From Pseudoalteromonas ulvae UL12 (lineage in GTDB: Bacteria > Pseudomonadota > Gammaproteobacteria > Enterobacterales > Alteromonadaceae), in assembly GCF_014925405.1 (NCBI RefSeq), contig NZ_AQHJ01000026.1, positions 62,001 to 126,000 on the forward strand: DNA of 64,000 nt, in the 5' to 3' direction. Of this stretch, positions 1 through 8,146 are shown one piece after another. Within the stretch, counting starts at the first letter, position 1, and each line of letters begins with the position of its first letter. The notes beneath the pieces were generated by a model that saw nothing but the letters and a program-made list of their open reading frames with translations, had not been told where the DNA came from and did no database searches. A program made the position numbers and the translations under genes.

Positions 1-1455
1 ATGCGCAACTGCATCACTGATCCCATCTCGCATCAGCTTAAAACTCTCGGCGAGGTAATCGACTGATAATTTATCAACTAAGGGATCATAGCTCTGTGGG
101 TAACAGGCAAAGCCATCAAAAATAGCCAACCAACTATCAGGGCCAAACATTTCCCACGGTAAACGCGTTAACGCGCCATTAGTCTGATATTGGTGTAATT
201 TGTCGCTTAAGCTTCTTGGCAAGGTCATTTCTCGGCAATCTTGCCACATTTGCCCCTGTTCACGCTGATTAAGCGCATAATGTACAATCAGAAAATCTCG
301 AACCCGCTCGTACTCTGTTGCTGTGACGTGATTAAAACGCTCAACGTCTTGTTTGGTATACTCTGGTGATGAAAATGTTTGGATGATTTTGTCTATCGCC
401 GTTTCGACCAATGCAATACTGGTGCTTTCTAAAGGCTCTAAAAATCCTGCAGCAAGGCCAACTGCAATACAGTTACTTTTCCATGCTTGCGTGCGCCGTC
501 CAGGGGTAAAAGAAAAATGACGTGGTGGCTGCAACACCTCTCCTTTGACATGTTCAAGTAACAAGGCGGTCGCTTCATCTTGTGACATGTATTGGCTACT
601 ATACACATGACCATTACCGCTTCTGTTTTGTAAAGGTATCGTCCACTGCCAACCCGCTTCGCGTGCTTGCACGACCGTGCGACTAAGCGGCTCATCGACA
701 CGAGTGGTTTGCACTGCTACGGCTCTATCACACTTGAGCCATTGACTCCAATTTTGGTATCCCGCCTTGAGTGCCCCTTCAATTAACAATGCTTTAAAGC
801 CTGAGCAATCAATGAATAAATCTGCGGTTACACACTGGCCATTTTTTAATGTGACGCTGTCAATGGCCTCTTGCTGGGCATCAAGATTAACTGAGGTAAT
901 GGTATTGTCGATATGTTCACAGCCATGCTTTATGGCCACTTTTTTCATTAACTCGGCGAACAACGATGCATCAAAATGAAGCGCCCAATCAAAAATAGCT
1001 AATGGTGAATTGGGATTGTTAACAGGCAAGGTGAACTTATTTTTTTGCGCTAAACGCACACCATAAGAATAATCAGATAATGGGCTTGGATCGCCATTTT
1101 GCTTTAATTTCAGCCAGTAATGATGAAATGGCACACCATTGGCTGCTTGTCCAAATAAACCAAACGGATGGATAAACGAACTGCCTGCTTGATACCAATC
1201 TTTAAATTCAATCCCCAGCTTACAGGTGGCCTGACACGCAGTTAATACGTCTTGATCGGTTAACCCTAATGTTTGATAAAACCGTCGCAGGGTTGGGATG
1301 GTCGCTTCGCCCACGCCAATTGTGCCTATTTCTGTAGAATCAATCACTTTCACTGAGACTTTTGACTGTGCAAAATGATGACTCAGTGCTGCGGCTGTCA
1401 TCCAACCAGATGTCCCCCCCCCGACAATGACAAGCGATTTTATTGTTGTTTTCAT
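1..1455 (-). CDS. Tryptophan halogenase family flavoprotein (3' end cut by window)
   Basis: A FAD-dependent halogenase-type flavoprotein (PF04820) reads from ATG at 1455 for 485 codons and runs off the window with no stop. Family members are about 500-540 aa, so little is missing. The dinucleotide-binding loop GGGTSGW is at residues 12-18, GVGEATIP at 47-54, and the family signature WQWTIP is present. Lys79, in CKLGIEF, falls at the same number as the catalytic lysine of PrnA/RebH. An ESTSI segment aligns with the conserved glutamate region. Genes of this type sit beside TonB receptors in many Alteromonadales and Caulobacter loci, where a real substrate is rarely known. The receptor gene lies 88 bp upstream on the same strand, with a hairpin between them. 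A run of nine G lies in the FAD-binding loop codons. The family is clear; tryptophan as substrate is not supported. Confidence 0.92.
   Translation of the reverse strand, partial: MKTTIKSLVIVGGGTSGWMTAAALSHHFAQSKVSVKVIDSTEIGTIGVGEATIPTLRRFYQTLGLTDQDVLTACQATCKLGIEFKDWYQAGSSFIHPFGLFGQAANGVPFHHYWLKLKQNGDPSPLSDYSYGVRLAQKNKFTLPVNNPNSPLAIFDWALHFDASLFAELMKKVAIKHGCEHIDNTITSVNLDAQQEAIDSVTLKNGQCVTADLFIDCSGFKALLIEGALKAGYQNWSQWLKCDRAVAVQTTRVDEPLSRTVVQAREAGWQWTIPLQNRSGNGHVYSSQYMSQDEATALLLEHVKGEVLQPPRHFSFTPGRRTQAWKSNCIAVGLAAGFLEPLESTSIALVETAIDKIIQTFSSPEYTKQDVERFNHVTATEYERVRDFLIVHYALNQREQGQMWQDCREMTLPRSLSDKLHQYQTNGALTRLPWEMFGPDSWLAIFDGFACYPQSYDPLVDKLSVDYLAESFKLMRDGISDAVAH
1414..1422. repeat. Nine-base G/C homopolymer in the halogenase coding sequence
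   Basis: Nine consecutive C on the plus strand (nine G in the coding strand) encode the three glycines of the GGGTSGW FAD-binding loop. Tracts this long are prone to slippage, and one indel would shift the gene out of frame within its first 15 codons. Confidence 0.85.
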
Positions 1456-1484
1456 ACCACACTCTACTGCTATTTTTTAAATAC

Positions 1485-1516
1485 ATAAGCCACCGTATAA
1501 AAATACGGTGGCTTAT
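1485..1516 (-). terminator. Hairpin terminator between the TonB receptor and the halogenase gene
   Basis: Arms ATAAGCCACCGTAT and ATACGGTGGCTTAT form a perfect 14-bp stem with an AAAA loop. On the minus strand it is followed by an AT-rich stretch with a short run of A rather than a clean T tract. It lies just after the receptor stop codon, so halogenase expression probably depends on read-through or its own promoter. Confidence 0.7.
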
Positions 1517-1543
1517 TAAGCGTTATTAATTAAGAAAACTTAA

Positions 1544-4500
1544 TTAAAACGTCATGCGTGCACCCAAAGTCCAGCGTGCTTCATACACATTTTGGAATGC
1601 TTTTTGAGATGAAAACTCTAAGTATGTTTGTTGATATTCTTCAAGAATATTCGAACCATGGACATACACACTGAAATCATCATTGATGTTGTAAGTCGCA
1701 CTAATATCAAGTTGAGAGTAATCATCTTGATACAATGACTGGCCACCCACTGCGCCGACTGTGCCTTGCGTGATCAAACGAGGACTACGCGAGTTCCAAG
1801 CGAGACGAGTCGAGAAGCTATCATCTTCATACCATAACACTAAGTTATAAGTATCTTCTGACATGCCAACGAATGGTAAGTCGTTACCTTTGACATCTTT
1901 TGCTTCTTGCGAGCTATCGTTGTAGGTGTAGTTCGCATCAAAACCGACATTTGCTAACAATGCGATGTCAGTAATATCGCTAAACGCAACTCGAGCACCG
2001 ATTTCAAAACCAGTCACATCACCACCGTTACCCTGCACTTGGGTATTAAATGGCCATGGACCACGCTTGATGCCATCGGCATCTGGCTCATCAATCATCA
2101 CCACACCACCTTCGGTGAAGCTTTCAATGTCGATCATATAGGTCGCTAAAAACAACATCGACGCATCGCCGTTGTACCACTCAGCTGACAATGAATAGTT
2201 GCTTGAACGCCACGGATCAAGATTTGGATTACCCGTCAACGTACCGTTTACAACACGAAGACAGTTACAATCTTCATTATTTACACGGCCAACCGTTTTA
2301 CCGCCACCTAAACTTGCAAGATTCAGCGCTTGCATATTTTTAGAGTACGCAGCACGTAAAATTACATCTTCATGAACAGCCGCATTCACGTTGAGTGATG
2401 GCAAATAGTCAGTGTAGCTACGCTCTGTTACGACATCGCCAGTATCTGGACCTAAACCACTGTGTGGTAGGCTGGCACCAACTAAGTTTTGCTTCACATA
2501 TAAATCAGTTTCAACCACTTTTAAGCCGAAGTTACCGCTGAAAATGTTGTAATCGAAGTTAGCTTGTAAGAAGTACGAAAACTCTTCCAAAGTCACATCG
2601 TAGCTCGCGCCGCCGTTTTCTGTGCGTTGAACGTTGCCAAAAGTATCTAAGTGGAATTGACGTGGATCTTTAAAGTTACTTGGATCAATAGACCAAATAC
2701 CCGGAATACCAGTGACATTACCAAAATCCGTTTGATACGAAACTGTAGTGTGCGTATCTAAACGTGTTGGAGGTAAAATCGTGTAAGGAACCCAAGTACC
2801 TGCAGTCAGGTCGCCGACATCTTTTGTTAAGTATTCGCCCGCAGCAGGATTGCCTTCACAACCTGGGGTGTTCATATATTGGTCAACCGCTTTCCACTGT
2901 GCGATATCACAGCCGTCACCGAAGTTTGAGGTGTAGGTGAACTGATCGTGATCAACAATCCGCTCACTCATACGAATACCGAAATCAACACTGGTGATAA
3001 AAGGTTGGTCATCAAACGCGTAGTTCCACTTGGTGCTAAACGTATTGATTTCACCTTCATCATCTGTGTTACCTTCAGATGAAAATGCACCAATATGATA
3101 CGAGTTGATATCGCCCATATAATCAGCCACAGAGCGTAGACCGTTCCCGCCATTGACGAGTTGATCAAAACCACTAAAGTGCGGGAACTCGCCTCGTGCG
3201 TCATAACTTAAGATAAATTGATCTTCAATTCCGCCCGGCGCAAAGCTGGCATAACAACCGCCATTACTACCAACAATTTCTTCACCGTTATTACAATGCT
3301 CACCTTGCGAGAATTGGCCAGGGCCTGTCACTAATGTCCCTTGGTCGATAGATAAAATATCGCCTTCACCATAACCATGACGCATTTTAGCGGTCGCTTT
3401 GGCACGTGTCACACGCACTTGACCAGTGAGTGCACCGCCATTGTTATAATCGAGTTGTAAATTGAAGTTTTGTGATGTTTCTTCGTTGTTATTTACTTGG
3501 GTAAACGTCTGTAAACGGTATGACTTCATATCAAACGCGTTCACACTGCCCCATGCATTACCATCTTCATCAGTAAATGTATCGCCTGTCCAGCCATCTG
3601 CTGTTGGGTAGGCATAGTCATTGAAGCTATTCCAGCGGTTATTTTGTGATAAACCACGACGATTATTGAAACGATCTTGATTGGTGTAAAACGCATCCGT
3701 CGTTAAGGTAAATCCTTCACCTAAATCTGCTTGGAATGAAAATTGGAAAGCTTGACGTTCACGTTTTTCTTGCTTGTTAAAGGCAGCAAAGCCTTGTGGA
3801 ACAACATGGCGTGTTTCTTCGCCACGTGGGTTTGCACCCCAAGTGTGGTTGTTATTTGCAGCGCCAATGCCACCATTTTCTGACGTATCAAAATAGCCAT
3901 TATAATCGGTGGCAAGATTTGCTTCAGAGACGACCGCAGTGAACAACACGCCCCATGAATCGCCATTATAACTAAATAGGCCATTTACATTCGGATCCGT
4001 TTCATCGCTGATTGAACCGCGTGTAACTTCAGCCCCCCCTGCAAATGTATAACCTTCAGCCATATCAAACGGACGACGCGTGTGTAAATCAATTGAACCT
4101 GAAATACCTGCTGCCGAGCTTTTTGCTTCGCTTGATTTATAGACATCTAAACCAGAAAAAAGCTGTGATGGTAAATCACCAAAATCAGCACCAGACGAAT
4201 CAATGGTGGTCGCACTTAAAAATACTTCGCCATTCATTGTGGTATCAACTTGCGGTAAACCACGAATCGCAACAGGTCCACCTTCCCCTGCTGTGCGCTC
4301 AATTTGAACACCAGTAATACGTTGTAAAGAATCTGCAATCGTCACATCGGGTAATTTACCGATGTCTTCTGCGCTAATGCCGTCAACCTGTGTTGATGCA
4401 AAACGTTTAGTATTGATACTCGCTTTGGTACTGCCGCGAATACCCGTTACTTCAACGACTTCAATCGCCTCTTCTGATTTTGTTTTTTCTGCTGCAACAC

Positions 4501-4606
4501 CGCTAACAGAAAATAAACACGCAGCAACACTTAATGCGACTGTTGAATGTTTAAAACGTGCACCAGACAAGACAGCGCTGTCTTTTTGTTTTAGAGCTCC
4601 CCTCAT
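1544..4606 (-). CDS. Large TonB-dependent outer-membrane receptor
   Basis: This 1020-aa receptor should import a ligand across the outer membrane using TonB-ExbBD energy. A signal peptide covers about residues 20-39, ending at SGVAA. It is followed by a short TonB-box-like stretch (EVVEVTGIRGS), a plug domain with IADSLQRITGVQIER and VAIRGLP, and a long 22-strand-type barrel that ends in an aromatic residue (ARMTF). The length and the TGIRGS start match the Caulobacter/Alteromonadales carbohydrate-type receptors (TIGR01782-like). Several cysteine pairs sit in predicted loops. The halogenase-like gene downstream is a common partner of this receptor class. The substrate cannot be read from the sequence; a sugar or oligosaccharide is the usual expectation for this subfamily. 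Confidence 0.93.
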   Translation of the reverse strand: MRGALKQKDSAVLSGARFKHSTVALSVAACLFSVSGVAAEKTKSEEAIEVVEVTGIRGSTKASINTKRFASTQVDGISAEDIGKLPDVTIADSLQRITGVQIERTAGEGGPVAIRGLPQVDTTMNGEVFLSATTIDSSGADFGDLPSQLFSGLDVYKSSEAKSSAAGISGSIDLHTRRPFDMAEGYTFAGGAEVTRGSISDETDPNVNGLFSYNGDSWGVLFTAVVSEANLATDYNGYFDTSENGGIGAANNNHTWGANPRGEETRHVVPQGFAAFNKQEKRERQAFQFSFQADLGEGFTLTTDAFYTNQDRFNNRRGLSQNNRWNSFNDYAYPTADGWTGDTFTDEDGNAWGSVNAFDMKSYRLQTFTQVNNNEETSQNFNLQLDYNNGGALTGQVRVTRAKATAKMRHGYGEGDILSIDQGTLVTGPGQFSQGEHCNNGEEIVGSNGGCYASFAPGGIEDQFILSYDARGEFPHFSGFDQLVNGGNGLRSVADYMGDINSYHIGAFSSEGNTDDEGEINTFSTKWNYAFDDQPFITSVDFGIRMSERIVDHDQFTYTSNFGDGCDIAQWKAVDQYMNTPGCEGNPAAGEYLTKDVGDLTAGTWVPYTILPPTRLDTHTTVSYQTDFGNVTGIPGIWSIDPSNFKDPRQFHLDTFGNVQRTENGGASYDVTLEEFSYFLQANFDYNIFSGNFGLKVVETDLYVKQNLVGASLPHSGLGPDTGDVVTERSYTDYLPSLNVNAAVHEDVILRAAYSKNMQALNLASLGGGKTVGRVNNEDCNCLRVVNGTLTGNPNLDPWRSSNYSLSAEWYNGDASMLFLATYMIDIESFTEGGVVMIDEPDADGIKRGPWPFNTQVQGNGGDVTGFEIGARVAFSDITDIALLANVGFDANYTYNDSSQEAKDVKGNDLPFVGMSEDTYNLVLWYEDDSFSTRLAWNSRSPRLITQGTVGAVGGQSLYQDDYSQLDISATYNINDDFSVYVHGSNILEEYQQTYLEFSSQKAFQNVYEARWTLGARMTF

Positions 4607-4785
4607 TATGAGCCTTCCCCTATTTATGTTGGTTTAATTGTAATTGTTAAAATTTTGGTTCAATTACTTGCTTGAACTGTCCTATTTTGACTGTTTATTA
4701 TTCCAACAAGGATACTGGGCACGCGGATCCTTATACTTATCTATCAGCGTTGTAAGCGGCAAGTAAACTTTTTGCACAGCAGAGC

Positions 4786-4811
4786 AAAAAAAACGCAGCC
4801 ATCTGGCTGCG
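4786..4811 (-). terminator. Rho-independent terminator of leucine dehydrogenase
   Basis: Stem CGCAGCCA/TGGCTGCG (8 bp, 2-nt loop) followed on the minus strand by eight T, 27 bp after the stop codon. Confidence 0.9.
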
Positions 4812-4837
4812 CTTTTATCGAGTATTAAATTCTTTAT

Positions 4838-5878
4838 TTACAAACCGTTTGCGATTATTTCTTGTGCTAACTCATCAGCAATCAGGTGAGTTGATTTTTG
4901 CTCTGCTTCTGAGCGAGTAAAAATCTCAGTTAACGTATCAAAAATGCCTTCAACATGTTTCGTTGCAGCTTGAGCACTGTAACCCTCTGGCGACGTTTCA
5001 TAAAAAACATTGATGATGCCACCGGCATTAATCACGTAATCAGGTGCATATAACACACCTTTTTGACGTAAAATTTCACCATGACGACCTTCTGCAAGTT
5101 GGTTATTGGCACACCCTGCAACTATGGTCGCTTTCAAGCGTTCGATAGTTGAATCGTTAATCGTCGCGCCTAGCGCACACGGTGCATACACATCAACATC
5201 TAAGTCATAAATTTCATCAATAGAGACTGCGGTAGCCTTAAAATCAGTCACGACTCTATCGATAGATGCTTGATTAATATCAGTGACAAATAATTCTGCA
5301 CCCGCTTCATGCAAATATTTACATAACGTGTATGCAACGGCACCTAGACCCTGTACAGCAACTTTAACGCCACTGAGATCTTGATGTCCGCGTTGATGCT
5401 GAAAAGCGGCCTTAATGCCTAAAAATGTTCCTAAAGCAGTAAAAGGTGATGGGTTGCCACTTTTACCTTCAAGACCCAGCACATAGTCTGTTTCTTTATT
5501 CATGATAGCCACATCAGCACAGGTGATATTGACATCTTCAGCCGAGTAATACGAACCACTTAAACGCTCTAATTGACGACCAAACGCACGAAATAGTGCT
5601 TCAGATTTGATTTCTTTTGCATTGCCAATAATGACCGACTTACCGCCACCAAACGGTAAACGCGCTACTGCATTTTTATACGTCATGCCCTTTGATAAAC
5701 GAAGTACGTCATAGACAGCATCTTCATCAGAGACATAATCCCAAAGACGACAGCCACCCACGGCAGGACCAAGCTTTGTACTGTGCACCGCAATGATTGC
5801 CTTTAAGCCCGATTCTTTATCAGCGCAAAACACCACTTGTTCGTGATTATCAAACTCAACTTTGTTAAATACAGCCAC
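4838..5878 (-). CDS. Leucine dehydrogenase (Glu/Leu/Phe/Val dehydrogenase family)
   Basis: NAD-dependent oxidative deamination of branched-chain amino acids to 2-oxo acids, in the cytoplasm. I place the start at GTG 5878 because GGAGAA lies six bases upstream. The reading frame is open further 5', but that extension has no SD. With this start the protein has 346 aa, and the two catalytic lysines fall at Lys68 (MTYKNA) and Lys80 (GGGKSV), the numbering of Bacillus leucine dehydrogenase. The substrate loop GPAVGGCR and the Rossmann motif QGLGAVA are present. A perfect 16-bp palindrome about 230 bp upstream resembles a LiuR operator, which fits a role in leucine catabolism. Valine or phenylalanine preference cannot be excluded. 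Confidence 0.93.
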   Translation of the reverse strand: MAVFNKVEFDNHEQVVFCADKESGLKAIIAVHSTKLGPAVGGCRLWDYVSDEDAVYDVLRLSKGMTYKNAVARLPFGGGKSVIIGNAKEIKSEALFRAFGRQLERLSGSYYSAEDVNITCADVAIMNKETDYVLGLEGKSGNPSPFTALGTFLGIKAAFQHQRGHQDLSGVKVAVQGLGAVAYTLCKYLHEAGAELFVTDINQASIDRVVTDFKATAVSIDEIYDLDVDVYAPCALGATINDSTIERLKATIVAGCANNQLAEGRHGEILRQKGVLYAPDYVINAGGIINVFYETSPEGYSAQAATKHVEGIFDTLTEIFTRSEAEQKSTHLIADELAQEIIANGL

Positions 5879-6107
5879 GCTTTTTCTCCGAAATGATTCA
5901 CCTGACAGCAGGTAGTATGAATACTGATTTTGACCGAACTCTATCACCAACTGTTTTGCCACGCCACATTTTGAGATGATAAAACTACCATCAGCCACAT
6001 TAAGAACAAATTAATCCAACAAAAAACAAAATAAAGGAAATTTAATTCAACCCGGGATAAATTAACAACTATAAATACCAAATAAAGACCGGAACTCGCA
6101 CAATAAG

Positions 6108-6123
6108 TTTACGTTAACGTAAA
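6108..6123. promoter_or_regulatory. 16-bp palindrome, possible LiuR operator
   Basis: TTTACGTTAACGTAAA is a perfect palindrome upstream of leucine dehydrogenase. It resembles, from memory, the motif assigned to the MerR-family regulator LiuR of branched-chain amino acid degradation in Alteromonadales. The rest of the 370-bp gap (5879-6246) is AT-rich promoter sequence and the stem-loop at 6217. Confidence 0.6.
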
Positions 6124-6216
6124 AGGAAATTTATTTGTAATAAAATCTTTACAAAATAGACCCTCAGAAAGGTCTGATAAAGCAGTCGATACAGGACTCA
6201 CTCATTGAAAGGATTT

Positions 6217-6240
6217 GGCTGTTATTGGGCAATAACAGCC
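6217..6240 (-). terminator. Stem-loop after the exported hypothetical gene
   Basis: GGCTGTTATTG and CAATAACAGCC form an 11-bp stem just after the stop codon of the minus-strand gene. The T tract on that strand is weak (AAATCCTTT), so this is only a likely terminator. Confidence 0.6.
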
Positions 6241-6246
6241 GATTGG

Positions 6247-6897
6247 TTATTGTTCAAAATAAGGAAGAATACGAATAGGGGCCGCGCTAAAATGCACAGT
6301 TTCTTGACTATCTTGCCACTGGTCATTGATGGTCATTCGACAACGTAGACCTTCACATAACCAATCAGTATTGTCGATGACATGCGCGGGTTGAGCAAAT
6401 TCAAGCGTAATACCTGTCATTGAAGGCATTAAAAAGGAAAATATTTTTGTCATAAAAAAGCCTGACAAGTCATCCATTAAATCATTGAGCTCAGTATAAG
6501 TGTTAAACAACGCCCCTTTTGTAAAGGCCGGCTGATACGCATCTATCGCTTCAAGTTGCATGTTAAGCTGACATTGATTTGTGCGGGTTTGTGCCACAAC
6601 AACTGCTTTGTCTTTATCAAGTTGCTGTTCAAAAGGCAGTAACAGTTGCCCAGATGAGGTGAAGCTCAAAGGCTGCTCGGTTTTTTCTGTTACTATTTTT
6701 CCCGATGCAATATCACAGGCAACCTTTGGCTGATTAGCATCGACCAAATAAAAGCCCACCTGTGCTTGGAGGTAATCGCCTTTATTCACCACTTTCATTC
6801 TGTCGTAAAAGCCATCATAAGAAACGGCAAACTCTGCACTTACGCTTGCAAACGATGCGCAGCTAAGTAATGCAATACTAATAAAATGCTTATTCAC
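6247..6897 (-). CDS. Exported protein of unknown function
   Basis: I do not recognise a family. The preferred start is GTG 6897, eight bases after an AGGA, giving 216 aa beginning MNKHFISIALLSCASFASVSA, a normal Sec signal peptide. An ATG 24 bases further upstream lacks an SD. The mature part has two cysteine pairs (CDIAS... and NQCQL early, CEGLRC late), which suggests disulfides in the periplasm. There are no membrane spans after the signal and no repeats. It stands alone, separated from leucine dehydrogenase by 370 bp and from the next gene by 280 bp. The 280-bp gap holds nothing I can name. Confidence 0.75.
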   Translation of the reverse strand: MNKHFISIALLSCASFASVSAEFAVSYDGFYDRMKVVNKGDYLQAQVGFYLVDANQPKVACDIASGKIVTEKTEQPLSFTSSGQLLLPFEQQLDKDKAVVVAQTRTNQCQLNMQLEAIDAYQPAFTKGALFNTYTELNDLMDDLSGFFMTKIFSFLMPSMTGITLEFAQPAHVIDNTDWLCEGLRCRMTINDQWQDSQETVHFSAAPIRILPYFEQ

Positions 6898-7179
6898 TAA
6901 AATATTCCTGATTGGATACAACCATCACACATCACTTTTCAACGTAGTACTGATCACATTTTCTATTATTGAACCTGATTCTACGAAAGGTGTCAGTGTC
7001 GTTTGATGGTTTATAAAGGGGAAACACAACTGCTTATACAAAAACGGACCACAAATAGTCGCCATGCGCTTTTAATCATGTCAATTCTCTCAGTTCTTAT
7101 CACCTAGATGACCGAATTTCCGTTTCGCTAAACGCTTGTTTAGTTGGCGTATTATACAGTAAGCCACCTCAAATGCGAG

Positions 7180-7761
7180 TTAGGGCGCCTTAAACGCTGC
7201 CACATCCCAATAGATAGGTGCCTGTACTGTATCACTGAGTAACTGATTAAAACCTTCAAACGAATCAATTTGTTGGTCGCACTCAGTTAAACACAGCCAA
7301 GTATGACGATAGCAATTTTGTTTAAAGACATGGTAATCGTAAAAATTAAATACTTCTTGGGCGCCCTGCTGAACTGCCTTTGAAAATACAAACGGCTCAG
7401 CAAGTTGGTTGCAGGCAATAAAAATGTGCCGACCACTGCGATCACTTAAAAAACGTTTGGGCGAAACTGCTCTGACGAGACCACTGCCGTGTAATTCAAC
7501 AATCGTATCTTCATCAATCACCACACCTGTATGATCAAATGCTTGATAGACACTACAGCAAACGATACTCCCTGGGACTGGGGTTACGCTGAGCGAACTG
7601 GGATAAACGTCTGATGGCCATCGGCCAATGGCTTCTTTCGCTGTCGATGTATCAAGAGGTAAACCTCGATTGGCATCTTGCTGCATGAGTGCCTTCTTAT
7701 GCTGTTCACTTAAATACAGCCCCCCGAATGCACTTGCAATTAAAAGCAATGGTAGCGCCAT
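7180..7761 (-). CDS. Membrane-anchored LRAT/NlpC-P60-like protein
   Basis: The start is ATG 7761, with GGAGG four bases upstream; an upstream ATG contains that SD inside its own reading frame and is rejected. The 193-aa product begins with a hydrophobic segment (residues 2-17), then a soluble domain. FDHTGVV (His77), ELHGSG (His91) and QNCYRHTW (Cys150) are laid out as in the permuted papain-like LRAT/NlpC-P60 fold: His, second polar or His residue, then NC. These enzymes are thiol hydrolases or acyltransferases acting on peptides or lipids. The family assignment rests on motif order only, and the substrate is unknown. It stands alone, with a MITE upstream. Confidence 0.6.
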   Translation of the reverse strand: MALPLLLIASAFGGLYLSEQHKKALMQQDANRGLPLDTSTAKEAIGRWPSDVYPSSLSVTPVPGSIVCCSVYQAFDHTGVVIDEDTIVELHGSGLVRAVSPKRFLSDRSGRHIFIACNQLAEPFVFSKAVQQGAQEVFNFYDYHVFKQNCYRHTWLCLTECDQQIDSFEGFNQLLSDTVQAPIYWDVAAFKAP

Positions 7762-7834
7762 ACGCCCTCCTAATTTAATGCACATGGATGCTTTTAATTT
7801 TATACTATTAAAATCATAATAAAATAATGAGCTA

Positions 7835-8099
7835 AGGGGCTGTTGATTTTTTGTGGTTAAATTTCGTTCGAGATAAACGCGTTTTTATCGCGGCGAGTAG
7901 TGTGTAGTCTAGTCACTCTAAGCAAATACTGCTCAACAAAGAGAAATACGCTTTTAGCCGAACCCTTCGGGCAGCGTTTGTTGGGTATTTCTACTGCGTT
8001 ATCGCTTTTTCGTGTAGCTCGCTACACCACAAAAGCGCTGCCTTGTATAAATACCCAACAACTCGCTGCAAAAATCATCACGAAAGATCTACAGCCCCT
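7835..8099. repeat. MITE-like element, family 1, copy 1
   Basis: A 265-bp segment is bounded by imperfect inverted ends: AGGGGCTGTTGATTTTTTG at the left and AGGGGCTGTAGATCTTTCG read inward from the right. It contains no gene. Its interior aligns, in reverse orientation, with the element at 56911-57179, sharing GCGTTATC, CCTTCGGGCAGCG-like and GCTGCCTTG blocks in the same order. It fills the gap between the LRAT-like gene and dgt. Confidence 0.8.
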
Positions 8100-8146
8100 A
8101 GACACAGTTGTTGCAAAATATGTGCAACCACTTAAAAGGAGTTGGA

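Noticed and set aside
4045..4637. Plus-strand open frames opposite the large TonB receptor
   Set aside because: They are antisense shadows of a well-supported gene, with no SD and no recognisable product.
5879..5998. 40-codon N-terminal extension of leucine dehydrogenase
   Set aside because: The GTG at 5878 has a good SD and gives standard residue numbering. The extension has no SD and no family match.
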